Below are positions 8,357-23,622 of a stretch of 64,000 bases of DNA, piece by piece; the stretch's first letter is position 1, and the number at the start of each line of letters is the position of its first letter. Position numbers and translations under genes: made by a program. The notes under the pieces were generated by a model, which was given only the letters and a program-made list of their open reading frames with translations, did not search any database and was not told the origin of the DNA. This stretch comes from an uncultured SAR86 cluster bacterium (GTDB taxonomy: Bacteria; Pseudomonadota; Gammaproteobacteria; Magnimaribacterales; TMED112), in assembly GCA_902526535.1 (NCBI GenBank), contig CABZLG010000001.1, positions 1-64,000 of the forward strand, written 5' to 3'.

Positions 8357-9717
8357 TATTTCTTCTTCCAGTTTTTCTTAGTGCTTTGTTTTGATCTACC
8401 AAATGCCAGAGAATTTGGTGGCACATCTGAGGTAATAACAGAGCCTGCAGCAACATATGATTTCTTGCCAACTTTTACAGGAGCGACAAGTGAAGAGTTT
8501 GAGCCGATAAAAACATTATCATCAAGCTTAGTTTTGTGTTTTTTATTGCCGTCATAATTGCAAGTAATTGTACCTGCACCAATATTTGTTTTTTTTCCAA
8601 CATTTGTATCTCCAAGGTAAGCATGATGGTTTGCCTTAGCGCCCTCTCCTATCTTAGATTTTTTTACCTCAACAAAATTACCTATTTTTGCCTCATTTTC
8701 TAAAACAACTCCTTGTCTTAACCTGGCAAAAGGACCAACAACAACACTACTACCAATTTTTGAATCTTCAACCGAAGAAAAATCCTTAATGAAAGTATTA
8801 TTTCCAACTCTTGAATTTGAGATTAAAATATTCGAACCTACGTTGACGTTATTGCCTAATACGACTGAGCCCTTAAAAGTTACATTGTTGCCTATACTTA
8901 CATCCTTACCAGTTTTTAGATGGCCTTCTATAAAGCATGAGGACGGATCTTTAAAAAAAACTCCTTTTTTACTAACAGCATCTATATTTAATTTTGTCAT
9001 TGATTGATAAAGTTCTGTTAACTCTTCTTTATTATTTGCCCCAAGAACTTCTCTTACATCTGACTTTACTGTTCCCACATTATGTTTTCTGCGACTAGAA
9101 AACTCTACAAGATCTGTTAAGTAGTATTCACCTTTTACGTTGCTTCTAACTAAACCATTTACACCTTTTTTTAAGTGTTTGTTTTCAATAACCATAATGC
9201 CACTGAAAATTTCTTTTATACTTTTTTCTGCCTTATTAGCATCAGCCTGCTCCCTTATAAGAACCGGGCTGTCTTTTTTATCTCTTACAATCCTGCCGTA
9301 ACCAGTTGGGTTATCTATATCTGCTGTTAAGATGGACATTTTTTTTCTCATACATGATCTTATAAGTTTTCTTAAAGTTCCTAATGAAACTAATGGCACA
9401 TCAGCATATAAAATTAAAGTCTTTCCATTTTCTGGCAAGTATGGCAAAGCTTGTTTTACTGCATGTCCAGTTCCAAGTCTTTCTTTTTGTTCACAAAAAA
9501 TAAAATCTCCAGAATTTTCTGCTAATACATATTTTTTTACTTCGTCTTTCTTATATCCTGTTACAAGAATTAGTCTGTCAGGATTTAATTTCATTGAAGT
9601 GTTCAAAGAATGTTGAACCATAGGTATGTCTCCTAACTTAATAAGAGGCTTTGGTAAATCTGTTTTCATTCTTTTGCCTTCGCCGGCAGCAAGAAGAACA
9701 ATGCTTAAACCCATCAT
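8356..9717 (-). CDS. glmU: bifunctional UDP-GlcNAc pyrophosphorylase / GlcN-1-P acetyltransferase
   Basis: LAAGEGKRMKTDLPKPL motif and C-terminal hexapeptide repeats. Confidence 0.98.
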   Translation of the reverse strand: MMGLSIVLLAAGEGKRMKTDLPKPLIKLGDIPMVQHSLNTSMKLNPDRLILVTGYKKDEVKKYVLAENSGDFIFCEQKERLGTGHAVKQALPYLPENGKTLILYADVPLVSLGTLRKLIRSCMRKKMSILTADIDNPTGYGRIVRDKKDSPVLIREQADANKAEKSIKEIFSGIMVIENKHLKKGVNGLVRSNVKGEYYLTDLVEFSSRRKHNVGTVKSDVREVLGANNKEELTELYQSMTKLNIDAVSKKGVFFKDPSSCFIEGHLKTGKDVSIGNNVTFKGSVVLGNNVNVGSNILISNSRVGNNTFIKDFSSVEDSKIGSSVVVGPFARLRQGVVLENEAKIGNFVEVKKSKIGEGAKANHHAYLGDTNVGKKTNIGAGTITCNYDGNKKHKTKLDDNVFIGSNSSLVAPVKVGKKSYVAAGSVITSDVPPNSLAFGRSKQSTKKNWKKK

Positions 9718-9747
9718 GAGATTTTAATGTTTTTTTGAATAGATTAA

Positions 9748-12425
<2,678 letters not shown>

Positions 12426-13973
12426 TTACCACGAACCCTCTTTCATAAAACTATCTAAAACTTTCTTATATTTTTTTTCAATATCATCGTTCCAATCTCC
12501 AGTCTTATTGACTTCTTCCCAAACTTTTAAATATTTAGTTTTGAAGTAGTCTCTTAAATTTTCTTCAAAAGATTGCATTTTATCTTTTTCAATTTCTTTT
12601 AAATATTTATATTCAATGGCGTACAAGATTATCGATATGCATGCTACAGATCTTGGTGAAAACTGAGTTTGTTTAAAAAGCTCAGTGATTCTTTGGCCAT
12701 CTTCAAGCTGCTCTTTGGTAGCATCATCGAGGTCTGATGCAAATTGCGAAAATGATTCAAGCTCTCTAAATTGGGCAAGTGCAAGCTTTACGCCACCTCC
12801 TAGTTTTTTGATTATTTTTGTTTGAGCTGCACCACCAACTCTTGATACAGAAATCCCAACATTAATAGCTGGCCTTATCCCTGAATTAAATAAGTCTGTT
12901 TCTAAGAAAATTTGTCCATCAGTAATCGAGATAACGTTCGTAGGAATAAATGCTGAAACGTCACTTGCTTGTGTTTCAATTATTGGCAATGCTGTAAGTG
13001 ATCCGGTCTTTCCTTTTACTTTGCCATTGGTGAGTCTTTCAACATAATCCTGATTAACCCTTGCTGCACGCTCCAACAGTCTGGAGTGTAAATAAAAAAT
13101 ATCTCCAGGAAAGGCTTCTCTTCCAGGAGGTCTTTTCAGTAGAAGTGATATTTGTCTATAAGCAACAGCGTGTTTGGATAGGTCATCGTAAATTATTAGA
13201 GCATCTTCACCTCTATCTCTAAAATACTCACCCATTGTACAACCAGAATAAGGAGCTAAAAACTGCAATGAAGCACTTTCTGCTGCACTTGCTGAAACAA
13301 CAATTGTATTTTTAAGTGCATCAGCATCTTCAAGCTGTCTCACAACAGTTGCTACAGTAGATTGTTTTTGGCCTATAGCTACATATACGCATGTTATGTC
13401 TGAATCTTTCTGCTTAATTATTGCATCAACAGCAATAGCAGTTTTCCCTGTTTGTCGATCTCCAATAATAAGTTCTCTTTGACCACGTCCAATTGGTACC
13501 ATTACATCTATGGATTTTATTCCTGTTTGAACAGGCTGATCAACACTTTGTCTGTCTATAACTCCTGGCGCAACAACTTCAATGGGTGCGTTTGTTTCTG
13601 CCTTAACTTCCCCTTTTCCATCTATTGGTCTACCTAGTGCATCAATAACACGGCCTTTTAACCCTCCGCCAACAGGAACCTCTAAAATTCTTCCAGTTGT
13701 TTTTACTTTTTGGCCCTCTTTTATATGTCCAGCGTCACCCAGAACAACTGCACCAACAGAATCATTCTCAAGATTAAGCGCTAGTCCATATGTAGCTTCT
13801 CCAAAATCTAATAACTCTCCATACATTGCATCCTCTAGTCCAAAAATTTGAACAATGCCATCTGCTGTGGAAAGAACTTCTCCTACATTTGATTCAGAAC
13901 TTGCACCCTTATAGTCCTCTATTTTCTTTTTAATAATGCTTGAGATTTCTGATGGATTTATTTTGGTACTCAT
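12426..13973 (-). CDS. atpA: F0F1 ATP synthase alpha subunit
   Basis: GDRQTGKTA, full-length 515 aa. Confidence 0.98.
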   Translation of the reverse strand: MSTKINPSEISSIIKKKIEDYKGASSESNVGEVLSTADGIVQIFGLEDAMYGELLDFGEATYGLALNLENDSVGAVVLGDAGHIKEGQKVKTTGRILEVPVGGGLKGRVIDALGRPIDGKGEVKAETNAPIEVVAPGVIDRQSVDQPVQTGIKSIDVMVPIGRGQRELIIGDRQTGKTAIAVDAIIKQKDSDITCVYVAIGQKQSTVATVVRQLEDADALKNTIVVSASAAESASLQFLAPYSGCTMGEYFRDRGEDALIIYDDLSKHAVAYRQISLLLKRPPGREAFPGDIFYLHSRLLERAARVNQDYVERLTNGKVKGKTGSLTALPIIETQASDVSAFIPTNVISITDGQIFLETDLFNSGIRPAINVGISVSRVGGAAQTKIIKKLGGGVKLALAQFRELESFSQFASDLDDATKEQLEDGQRITELFKQTQFSPRSVACISIILYAIEYKYLKEIEKDKMQSFEENLRDYFKTKYLKVWEEVNKTGDWNDDIEKKYKKVLDSFMKEGSW

Positions 13974-13982
13974 TGTTTCTCC

Positions 13983-14501
13983 TTAGTTTATTAATAACTC
14001 CTTTAACCCTGAAAGCTTATTATCAAGGCTTAGGTCTATTTCATTGTCTTTGTGTTTAATAATAATCCCGCCTATTAAGCTTGCATCTATTTCATAGTTT
14101 ACCTGCATGGATTTATTAAATTTATTTGATATAAATGATGAAATTTTTTCTTTAACGTCATCACTAGGTTCTTTGTTTAATTTGACATTAACTGGAATGT
14201 TGCCTTCTTGTGTAAAACAATAAGTCACAAAATATTTGAAAAGATCTGGTAAAAGGTCAAACCTATTATTGTCTGCTAATGTATTGAAAAATGGCTCAAT
14301 TGAAGAGTCGTCATTTACCAATGCAAGAGCAGTCTGTAACTTTTCCCTCTTACTAATAGTTTTGTCTTTAAAAAATGTTTTTAATGACACAATATCATTG
14401 CTTGAAACAATGCATTGAAAGGCTTCTTTAACATTAATAAGCTCTTCACTATTAAGAGATTGATATAACCCTTTCGAATAAACTTCAAACAATCTATTCA
14501 T
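13983..14501 (-). CDS. atpH: F0F1 ATP synthase delta subunit
   Basis: Operon position and C-terminal [28 protein letters not shown]. Confidence 0.93.
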   Translation of the reverse strand: MNRLFEVYSKGLYQSLNSEELINVKEAFQCIVSSNDIVSLKTFFKDKTISKREKLQTALALVNDDSSIEPFFNTLADNNRFDLLPDLFKYFVTYCFTQEGNIPVNVKLNKEPSDDVKEKISSFISNKFNKSMQVNYEIDASLIGGIIIKHKDNEIDLSLDNKLSGLKELLIN

Positions 14502-14974
14502 TTTCTAAAATCATCCAAACTTTTTTGAATTGTATCTCCATGATTGGTTTCTGATATTTCTTTACCAACGATTTTTTTAGCTGCCGACATCACATTAGTT
14601 GCAAAATCTTTCTCAAGATTTTTCTTGGCATTAACAACTTCTTTATCTATTTCTGCTTGAGCAGAAGTAACAATACGATTCTTTTCTTCAGTTGCCTTGG
14701 CTTTTGAATCCTCAACAATTTTTTCCGATTGAGCCTTAGCATTAGATAAGACGTTTTTTGCCTCACTTTTTGCTTGAGCAATCATTTTTTTGCTTTGTTC
14801 TTCAGCTTCAATAATCTTTTTAGCACTTTCCTCTGAGTCTTTTAAACCTTTTTCAATTTTACTTGCTCGCTCTTCCATTGCTGCTAGTAATGGTGGCCAA
14901 ACAAATTTCCAACAAAACCAAATAAATAGCCCAAAAGCTATCATTTGTCCTAAGAGTGTGCCGTTTAAATTCAT
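14498..14974 (-). CDS. atpF: F0F1 ATP synthase subunit b
   Basis: N-terminal TM then long coiled coil; operon position. Confidence 0.95.
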   Translation of the reverse strand: MNLNGTLLGQMIAFGLFIWFCWKFVWPPLLAAMEERASKIEKGLKDSEESAKKIIEAEEQSKKMIAQAKSEAKNVLSNAKAQSEKIVEDSKAKATEEKNRIVTSAQAEIDKEVVNAKKNLEKDFATNVMSAAKKIVGKEISETNHGDTIQKSLDDFRK

Positions 14975-16245
<1,271 letters not shown>

Positions 16246-16269
16246 TTAATTTAATGTTCGTTTGTAGCT

Positions 16270-17145
16270 CTAATTTGAAATTTTTTCAATGATTCCATCT
16301 AATTCTTCATATGAGTAATATTTAATAACCATCTTTCCTTTTCCATCCTTATCCTCAATAGTTACTTTTGACCCTATACGTGAGCTTAAAGCTGATTCAA
16401 GATTAAGCTCGTCTCTTGATTTTTTTTCTTTCTTTGGAGCTTGTGGAGAGCTTTCTGTAATTTGTTTTTCTAAGTCTCTAACTGATAAATTTTCAGAAAT
16501 TATTCTTGTAAGAAGCTGGTTTGCTTTTGTCTCATCAACACTTAGAAGAACTTTTGCATGTCCCTCGCTTATAACTCCCTTATCAATTTCATCTTGAATT
16601 TTTGGCGATAATGTCAAAAGACGCAAAGAGTTAGCCACAGAGCTCCTTGGTTTGCCAACACTTTTGGCTACAGTTTCTTGTGTGTAACCAAATTCATTCT
16701 TAAGTCTTTGGTAACCTTTTGCTACCTCTAAAGGGTTAAGATCCTCTCTTTGTATGTTTTCTAAAATTGCAATTTCTAATGATTGAACATCAGAAATATT
16801 TGACACAACAACAGGTATTTTTTTTAATTTAGCAAGCTTTGCAGCTCTGAACCTTCTTTCGCCAGCTACAAGCTCATAGCTCTTTCCATCTTTTCTTACT
16901 AAAACAGGCTGTATAACACCGTGTTTTTTAATTGACTCTGCAAGCTCTTCTAATTTTTTTTGATCAAAAGATGTTCTTGGCTGATATTGATTGGCCCTAA
17001 TTTGGTTTAATAAAACATCTGATGAATTTTCTTTAGTTTCTTTTTTTAACCCTTTTTGAGGTTTTTGCGAATTTTTGCTTTCGGCAACATCACCAAGCAA
17101 AGCCTCTAATCCTTTGTTAAGTGATGTTTTTTTTACCATTTTCAA
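16270..17145 (-). CDS. parB: chromosome partitioning protein ParB
   Basis: LEELAESIKKHGVIQPVLVR, GERRFRAAKLA, ENIQREDLNPLEVAKGYQ, HTH region. Confidence 0.96.
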   Translation of the reverse strand: MKMVKKTSLNKGLEALLGDVAESKNSQKPQKGLKKETKENSSDVLLNQIRANQYQPRTSFDQKKLEELAESIKKHGVIQPVLVRKDGKSYELVAGERRFRAAKLAKLKKIPVVVSNISDVQSLEIAILENIQREDLNPLEVAKGYQRLKNEFGYTQETVAKSVGKPRSSVANSLRLLTLSPKIQDEIDKGVISEGHAKVLLSVDETKANQLLTRIISENLSVRDLEKQITESSPQAPKKEKKSRDELNLESALSSRIGSKVTIEDKDGKGKMVIKYYSYEELDGIIEKISN

Positions 17146-17896
17146 ATTTCCTAATGAACTCTCCAGATAAACTCAGAAAAGCTTCAGCCCCAATAGATTT
17201 TATATCATAATCAACTATCGATTGGCCATAGCTGGGTGCCTCTGCTAGTCTTACATTTCTTGGTATGATCGTGTTTAAAACCTTTTCTTTAAAATGTTCT
17301 TCTAACTGGCCAGAAACTTCACGTGTAAGCCGATTTCTCCAGTCTGCCATCGTTCTAAGTATTGCAACTATATCTATTTTTAAACCAAGAACATCATTCA
17401 GTTCTGAAATTGTAGATTTTAAAGTAACTAACCCCTCAAGAGCATAATATTCACATTGAACAGGAACAAGTACGTTTTTACAAAATTCCATAGAGTTGAT
17501 TGTTAAGAGGTTTAGAGATGGAGGGCAGTCAATGAGTAAGTAATCATATTTTTTTGGAAGTTTTTTTAAGTATGTACTGAAATATCTTTCTCTGTTTTCA
17601 GTTTTTTCAATAATTTTTTCTGCTGCAACTAGGCTGTTGTTGGCTGGAATAATGTCATAGCCACCAGACGCTTTCATTATATAGCTCTCTATTTTTTCTT
17701 CATCATTAAAAAACTCATATAAAGAGTTTTCAGAATTTTTTTTGATTCCTGCTGCAGAACTAGCATTGCCTTGTGGGTCAATATCAATTAACAATACTTC
17801 ACGATTTGCTTTAGTAAGCGATGCAGCAAGATTTACTGCGGTAGTTGTCTTCCCAACACCGCCCTTTTGATTTGTAACGGCAACTTTAATCGTCAT
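17117..17896 (-). CDS. parA: chromosome partitioning ATPase ParA/Soj
   Basis: NQKGGVGKTTTAVNLA deviant Walker A. Confidence 0.96.
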   Translation of the reverse strand: MTIKVAVTNQKGGVGKTTTAVNLAASLTKANREVLLIDIDPQGNASSAAGIKKNSENSLYEFFNDEEKIESYIMKASGGYDIIPANNSLVAAEKIIEKTENRERYFSTYLKKLPKKYDYLLIDCPPSLNLLTINSMEFCKNVLVPVQCEYYALEGLVTLKSTISELNDVLGLKIDIVAILRTMADWRNRLTREVSGQLEEHFKEKVLNTIIPRNVRLAEAPSYGQSIVDYDIKSIGAEAFLSLSGEFIRKFENGKKNIT

Positions 17897-18467
17897 TTAC
17901 TTCAATAACTGTCATTTTTACATCTTGACACAAATAATTGTGCATCTTGTAATCATATATCAAAGGCTTAGCTTCTAATAACTCTCTTTTAGTATTGGCA
18001 TCATTTTTCTTTAAAAACAAATAGTTTTTAATATTTTTTTTATTTTTTGTCATAAGCAAGGTTTTTTTAATTGAAGCAAATGCTTTTGAACATACTGTGT
18101 GTTTCTTGTCTAAAGAAAAGTTAGTTACATCTTCGTGGATCGCTACGATACCGTCGACACCTAGTTTTGTTAAAACATATTTTTGAAACTGATGTTTTCT
18201 TAAATTTCTTTCTATTAGAAAGACTTCTTTGTTTGGGTTTAAAATTTTTATTACTATTCCCAACAATCCTGATCCCGACCCTAAATCAACAACCACACTT
18301 TCTAGTGCATCTGAAACTTTCATTGTTGCCTGTATGCAGTCCTCGATGTGAAGCTCAAAGTCTTTTATTGTTTTTGCCCCAGTGATGTTGTGTTTTAAGT
18401 TTTGTTTAAATACCTCCCCCGAGAAAATCTCAAGGGCTTCCTTAGTGTTTGGCTTTAATTGCATCAA
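17886..18467 (-). CDS. rsmG: 16S rRNA (guanine527-N7)-methyltransferase
   Basis: VVDLGSGSGLLGIVIKI SAM motif; position between parA and mnmG. Confidence 0.9.
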   Translation of the reverse strand: MMQLKPNTKEALEIFSGEVFKQNLKHNITGAKTIKDFELHIEDCIQATMKVSDALESVVVDLGSGSGLLGIVIKILNPNKEVFLIERNLRKHQFQKYVLTKLGVDGIVAIHEDVTNFSLDKKHTVCSKAFASIKKTLLMTKNKKNIKNYLFLKKNDANTKRELLEAKPLIYDYKMHNYLCQDVKMTVIEVNDD

Positions 18468-20256
18468 TCTTCTTTAAATGAATTGTTAGAACACTTATTG
18501 CGGCTGGAGTAATGCCCTCAATATTTGTGACTTCTTGCAGGTCTTTTGGTTTATGATGATTTAGTTTTTCTTGGAGTTCGCCAGATAAGCCAATGACCTC
18601 TTTGTAGTCAAATATTAGGCCCAGTTTAAATTCTTCTAGATTTTTAATTTTTTCTAGTTCGCGTTGCTGTTTTTTTATATAGCCAGAATATCTAATATCA
18701 AAATACGTTTGCTTAAAACTTTCGCCTTTAAGTTGGGTAATTTTTGAAATATCTTTAAGAGAAAAATCATTTCTTTTGCAAAGGTCTGTGCCCGTTATCT
18801 TCCTGCCACCTACATTTGCTTTTGTCTTTTCAAGAATGTGTCTGGCTTTATTTTTTTCTGTTTGTTTTTTCGAATAAATTTCCTCTCTTAGAGGGTCTAA
18901 TGTATTAAATTTTTTTGCATATTTAATCATTCTTTCATCAGCATTATCTTGTCTCAATAAAAGTCTGTGCTCTGCCCTTGAAGTAAACATTCTATATGGT
19001 TCACTAACTCCAAACCTTGTTAGATCATCGACCAAAACGCCCAGATAGGAGTCTTGTCTTTTTGGTATCCATTGTTCATTATCTAACAATAAAGACGCAT
19101 TTATACCTGCGACAATTCCCTGTCCTGCTGCTTCTTCATAGCCGGTTGTTCCATTAATTTGTCCGGCTAAAAACAAGTTTTTTAGTTTTTTTATTCTGAG
19201 AGTTTTGTCGAGGTTTCTTGGGTCTATGTAGTCATACTCAACAGCGTAACCAAACTGTGTTATATCTGCCTTCTCAAATCCCTTTATAGATCTAATATAT
19301 TCTTCTTGTATTTCTTTTGGAAGGCTTGTAGAAATCCCATTTGGATAAATTGTATTAGCTTGTAGGCCTTCTGGCTCAACAAAAATTTGATGTTGTTCTT
19401 TGTCTTTGAATCTCATAATTTTGTCTTCAATAGAGGGGCAATACCTCGGCCCAACACCACTTATTAGTCCTGAATACATTGCTGATTTTTTGATGTTATT
19501 TTTAATAATTTTATGTGTTTTTTGGTTTGTGTATGTAATGTAGCAGGATGTTTGCTTTGGGTGTTTGTTTTTTCCGCACAGGTATGACATGAAAAGTTTT
19601 TCATTGTCTCCGGGCTGCTCTTCTAAAGAGCTAAAGTCAACTGATTTTTTATTAAGCCTTGGTGGTGTGCCGGTTTTAAGTCTTCCTGTCTTTAATTCTA
19701 AGGCTTTAAAAAAACTCTCTAAGCCAGAGGATTTTCTTTCATTAATTCGCCCCCCTTCATTTTTTTCATGGCCTATCAAAATAGAACCGTTTAGAAATGT
19801 GCCTGTTGTTAAAACATAAGATTTTGCAAAGTATTCGTTGTTTTTAGATAGTGCTGATTTAATTTCTTTTTTTTCTTTTTTGAAATTAATAATTTCATCA
19901 TCAATCATAACAACGTCTTCTTCTTTAAGTTTCTTTTGGATGATTTTTTCATAAAGATCTTTATCTGTTTGTGCTCTTGTTGCTTGCACTGCTGGACCTT
20001 TTTTTCTATTTAGAACTCTAAACTGAATTCCTGCTAAATCAGTAGCTTCAGCAATGTAGCCACCTAATGCATCAACCTCCCTAGCAATGTGGGTTTTGCC
20101 CATTCCACCTACAGCAGGATTACATGACATCCTTCCTGTTTTTGTGTGATCTAAAGAAACAAGGCCAACGTGGCGCCCCATCTTTCTTGCAATAAGTGCG
20201 GCCTCAACACCTGCATGCCCGCCACCTATTATTAATATATCAAATATATATGTCAT
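18442..20256 (-). CDS. mnmG: tRNA uridine-5-carboxymethylaminomethyl modification enzyme MnmG/GidA
   Basis: IIGGGHAGVEAALIARKMG, CNPAVGGMGK, VEYDYIDPR. Confidence 0.98.
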   Translation of the reverse strand: MTYIFDILIIGGGHAGVEAALIARKMGRHVGLVSLDHTKTGRMSCNPAVGGMGKTHIAREVDALGGYIAEATDLAGIQFRVLNRKKGPAVQATRAQTDKDLYEKIIQKKLKEEDVVMIDDEIINFKKEKKEIKSALSKNNEYFAKSYVLTTGTFLNGSILIGHEKNEGGRINERKSSGLESFFKALELKTGRLKTGTPPRLNKKSVDFSSLEEQPGDNEKLFMSYLCGKNKHPKQTSCYITYTNQKTHKIIKNNIKKSAMYSGLISGVGPRYCPSIEDKIMRFKDKEQHQIFVEPEGLQANTIYPNGISTSLPKEIQEEYIRSIKGFEKADITQFGYAVEYDYIDPRNLDKTLRIKKLKNLFLAGQINGTTGYEEAAGQGIVAGINASLLLDNEQWIPKRQDSYLGVLVDDLTRFGVSEPYRMFTSRAEHRLLLRQDNADERMIKYAKKFNTLDPLREEIYSKKQTEKNKARHILEKTKANVGGRKITGTDLCKRNDFSLKDISKITQLKGESFKQTYFDIRYSGYIKKQQRELEKIKNLEEFKLGLIFDYKEVIGLSGELQEKLNHHKPKDLQEVTNIEGITPAAISVLTIHLKKIDAIKAKH

Positions 20257-20390
20257 ATTATTTTTGTTATTGTTATTAGTCCTCTGTGTAATTGTTAATA
20301 AGTCTAAATTATAGGGTTTTTATACGTCCTTTAAAGCAAATGATTCCTGTGTCTATTTTGTAACTAATTTGTGTTTCTAGTTATGTGAAG

Positions 20391-20426
20391 CTGTTAACAG
20401 TTTGTTGATAAAAAAATATCAACAAA
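20391..20426. repeat. palindrome CTGTTAACAG abutting hairpin TTTGTTGATA-A6-TATCAACAAA
   Basis: Exact dyad symmetries in the mnmG-mnmE intergenic region. Confidence 0.85.
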
Positions 20427-20440
20427 ATATAAACAATTTT

Positions 20441-21745
20441 TCACTTACCTATACAGAATTTTGAGAAGACTCTATCTAATATTTTTTCATTACTAAAATT
20501 TCCATACACATATCTTAGCTCCAACAAAGCATCCCTTAATTGCTGAGCAGTAATTTCAAAAATATCATCGCCTCTCACTGACTCAATGCTATTATTTGCC
20601 TTTACAACAGCTTTATAAACTCTTTCAGTTACCAAAGAAAGCTTAGGATCGGGTTTAATATATTTATAAATTAGTTTTCTAAGCTCCTCTATGCCAGCAC
20701 CTGTTTTAGCTGAAACGTACAATGCATTTTTTTTAGTGTGAACTTTCAATAGGTCAGATTTGTTTATTATTAATACTGAGTCTTTGAACTTTTTCTTTAT
20801 TTTCTGTTCAGGCTCAAAAACCTCTAAACAAAGATCTGACGTTTCGTAAGATTCATTCGTTAAACCCATTCCCATTTTTTCAATCTCAGAAACCTGACCA
20901 GTCCTAATTCCAGCTGTATCCTCAAGCGTTATTTCTACACCTTTTAAAAATAGGTTTTTTCTTACAACATCTCTTGTGGTTCCGGGTGTATTGCTTACAA
21001 GAGCAACCTTCCCACCAACCAACGAATTAAATAAAGATGACTTTCCAACATTGGGCTGGCCAACCAAAACAACCTTTTTTTTCATCATTTCAGATTGGAA
21101 TGGAGAATATTTTCTCAAAAAATTATCTAAATCCCCCTTTAAGACGGCTATTTCTTTTTTTATATTATTTTTGCTTATTGATCCAACAGCTCCTTCATCT
21201 GAAAAATCAAGCTGAGACTCAATAGTCACTAAAAGACCTTCTATTTTTTTTGTTACATTTGAGAAAAAATGTCCAACCTTACCCAACCTAAAATCCTCTA
21301 ACATTCTAAGCTCTTCAACACTGCTTGCACTTACATTAACAGCGACTGACTCTGCCTCATCAATAGTAAATTTATTATTGAGAAACCCCCTTTTAGTAAA
21401 CTCACCTGCCTGAGCCTCCCTAAAGCCAAAATTTTCTAAAACATCAAAAATTTCTGAAACTATTACCATATTTCCATGAGACTGAATCTCTATAACATCT
21501 TCGCCCGTATACGACCGGGGTGCTTTAAAATATAAGATTAAACATTTTTCACTGAAATCACCTAACGTTATTTTTCTTAAAAAAACTCCGGGTTTTTTTC
21601 TCTCTATGCCAAGAAAATTAAAAAATTTTTCTGAAATTGATAAACCAGTAACCCTTATAACTGAAATTGCAGAAACACCTTCTGGTGTGGCGAGCGCATA
21701 TATCGAGTCCTGCTTTCTAACCACTTTCTGACTGCGCGCGGCCAA
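20441..21745 (-). CDS. mnmE: tRNA modification GTPase MnmE
   Basis: GQPNVGKSSLFN G1 motif, C-terminal FCIGK; true start may be a few codons downstream. Confidence 0.97.
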   Translation of the reverse strand: MAARSQKVVRKQDSIYALATPEGVSAISVIRVTGLSISEKFFNFLGIERKKPGVFLRKITLGDFSEKCLILYFKAPRSYTGEDVIEIQSHGNMVIVSEIFDVLENFGFREAQAGEFTKRGFLNNKFTIDEAESVAVNVSASSVEELRMLEDFRLGKVGHFFSNVTKKIEGLLVTIESQLDFSDEGAVGSISKNNIKKEIAVLKGDLDNFLRKYSPFQSEMMKKKVVLVGQPNVGKSSLFNSLVGGKVALVSNTPGTTRDVVRKNLFLKGVEITLEDTAGIRTGQVSEIEKMGMGLTNESYETSDLCLEVFEPEQKIKKKFKDSVLIINKSDLLKVHTKKNALYVSAKTGAGIEELRKLIYKYIKPDPKLSLVTERVYKAVVKANNSIESVRGDDIFEITAQQLRDALLELRYVYGNFSNEKILDRVFSKFCIGK

Positions 21746-23216
21746 TTATTAATACTTGAGGAATTATTGATAAAAGCATATTCACAACTGAATAAACCAC
21801 AACACCAGCAGGCATGAATAAAAAAACAATCGTAATCATGGGCGGAAAAACAACCATCATTTGCTGAGCAATTTGGGCTTGCATTCCTTGAGATTGAGGT
21901 GGTTTTGGCATTAACTTTTGAGAGGCAAACATCATCAATCCCATTAATACTGGAGCAATAAGATAGGGGTCAGATTCTGCAAGATCAGGTATCCATAAAA
22001 AAGACTCTCCACGAAATTCAAAAGCCTCTCTAGTAACCCAAAACATAGCAATAAATATTGGAAATTGAGCAAACAGGGGAAGACAGCCTGCAGCAGGGTT
22101 AAATTTTTCTCTTTTGTAAAGCTGCATCATTTCCACGCTTAATTTATTCCTGTCATTTTTATATCTTTCTTGAAGATCTTGAAGTTTTGGCGAAAGTTTT
22201 CTCATTTTTACCATAGAATTCAGCTGCATAATTTGTAAAGGTGACAACACAAGTTTAAAAAGCACAGTAAGTAAAATAATTGAAACCCCCCAATTATTTA
22301 CAAGGCCATATAAAAAATTTAAAACAACTATAAAAAACTCTCCTATCCCATACACGAAACCAAGATCAAGATTGTATTTAAAGTGTGGGGCCACAACCTC
22401 TAGAACATCCTTTTGTTTTGGGCCAAGATAAAGCTTAGTTTTTGAAACATAATAACTCCCCTCAAAACTCATTGGTTCTGTTGTGCCAAACCTGTACATA
22501 CCGTTTATATCTTTAGGGTAAAGAGATATTTTTTGCTGATTAGCTTCATCATAAACAGCTACTACAAAGTGTTTTTGAGAATGACCAACCCAGTGCCCCA
22601 TATAATCTTCTCTGCTGTCAACAGACTTAAGGCTTTCATCATTAAATGCATCCTCACTTGTGCTGAAGGCGAGATGGTCTCGTGAAAATGAGGTGCCATA
22701 ATCAACTGACTTTTTTTCGTCTCTGTAAAAGGTTTTAAAAGAATTGATAACACCAATTGTGGCGGTTGTGAGATCAAGCCTGTCTTCAATAAGAAGGCTA
22801 TATTTATCAGAAAATTTTATTTTTTTTGTTAAGGTATTTCCCGCCCCATCCATGGCCTGAATAGCTAAATAATCTTTGGATGAATTTAGAACTGAAAAGT
22901 CTCTAGGGTTAAAACCAGAAATTGTTGACTTAAAATAAAATCTTAAAAACTCATCATTTGAAAGCAGCCTTACCTTTTCAAGTCCGTTATTTATCCTTTT
23001 TTCTCTTAAATATGCTTCTTTAATACTCCCGTCTTCTAAATCTATAAAAATTTCTAGAGACCCATTGCTAATTTCAAACAGATCTGAATCTGTTTTTTCT
23101 TGAACAAATTTCGAGACCTCAACTTTTTGTTCTTTACTTACATTTCCCCAATCAAAAACAAGGAGCATTACTAATAAAAGCGAAATTAATAAAAATATAG
23201 ATCTTGGATTAAACAT
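21717..23216 (-). CDS. yidC: membrane protein insertase YidC
   Basis: C-terminal 60KD_IMP domain NWGVSIILLTVLFKLVLSPL... Confidence 0.97.
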   Translation of the reverse strand: MFNPRSIFLLISLLLVMLLVFDWGNVSKEQKVEVSKFVQEKTDSDLFEISNGSLEIFIDLEDGSIKEAYLREKRINNGLEKVRLLSNDEFLRFYFKSTISGFNPRDFSVLNSSKDYLAIQAMDGAGNTLTKKIKFSDKYSLLIEDRLDLTTATIGVINSFKTFYRDEKKSVDYGTSFSRDHLAFSTSEDAFNDESLKSVDSREDYMGHWVGHSQKHFVVAVYDEANQQKISLYPKDINGMYRFGTTEPMSFEGSYYVSKTKLYLGPKQKDVLEVVAPHFKYNLDLGFVYGIGEFFIVVLNFLYGLVNNWGVSIILLTVLFKLVLSPLQIMQLNSMVKMRKLSPKLQDLQERYKNDRNKLSVEMMQLYKREKFNPAAGCLPLFAQFPIFIAMFWVTREAFEFRGESFLWIPDLAESDPYLIAPVLMGLMMFASQKLMPKPPQSQGMQAQIAQQMMVVFPPMITIVFLFMPAGVVVYSVVNMLLSIIPQVLIIGRAQSESG

Positions 23217-23481
23217 TTGAAAAAAATTCCTCTAATTCTTTTTTAAAAACACAATCTTCTTTTTTAAATTTTACCAAAAAATTTTTATTCAGATTTTTCT
23301 GGAAATTACACCTGTAAATTTCTTTGATTTGTCTTTTAATTCTATTTCTTTTAACAGCGCTTTTTACAATTTTTTTGGGAATTGAAATTCTAATAGAAGA
23401 AAAAGGATCATTAGAATCAATCAAGCTTATTTCAATACATTTGTTAATTAGTGTTGTGTTTATTTGTTGTTTGTTCGGCAT
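23209..23481 (-). CDS. rnpA: ribonuclease P protein component
   Basis: KSAVKRNRIKRQIKE motif; position next to rpmH. Confidence 0.92.
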   Translation of the reverse strand: MPNKQQINTTLINKCIEISLIDSNDPFSSIRISIPKKIVKSAVKRNRIKRQIKEIYRCNFQKNLNKNFLVKFKKEDCVFKKELEEFFSNV

Positions 23482-23487
23482 AAAAAA

Positions 23488-23622
23488 CTAAACACTCAAG
23501 CTTTTTCTTTTTTTGGAGCGCCTGTTAGATAAAATTGTTCTACCAGCTTTTGTAGACATTCTTAATTTAAAGCCATGTGTTCGCTTTCTCTTTAAATTTG
23601 TAACTTTTAGAGTTCTTTTCAT
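23488..23622 (-). CDS. rpmH: 50S ribosomal protein L34
   Basis: Manual translation [44 protein letters not shown]; absent from ORF track because of size. Confidence 0.97.
   Translation of the reverse strand: MKRTLKVTNLKRKRTHGFKLRMSTKAGRTILSNRRSKKRKSLSV

Noticed and set aside
22562-22789. Minus-strand ORF overlapping yidC in another frame
   Set aside because: Embedded in a strongly supported yidC; no family features.
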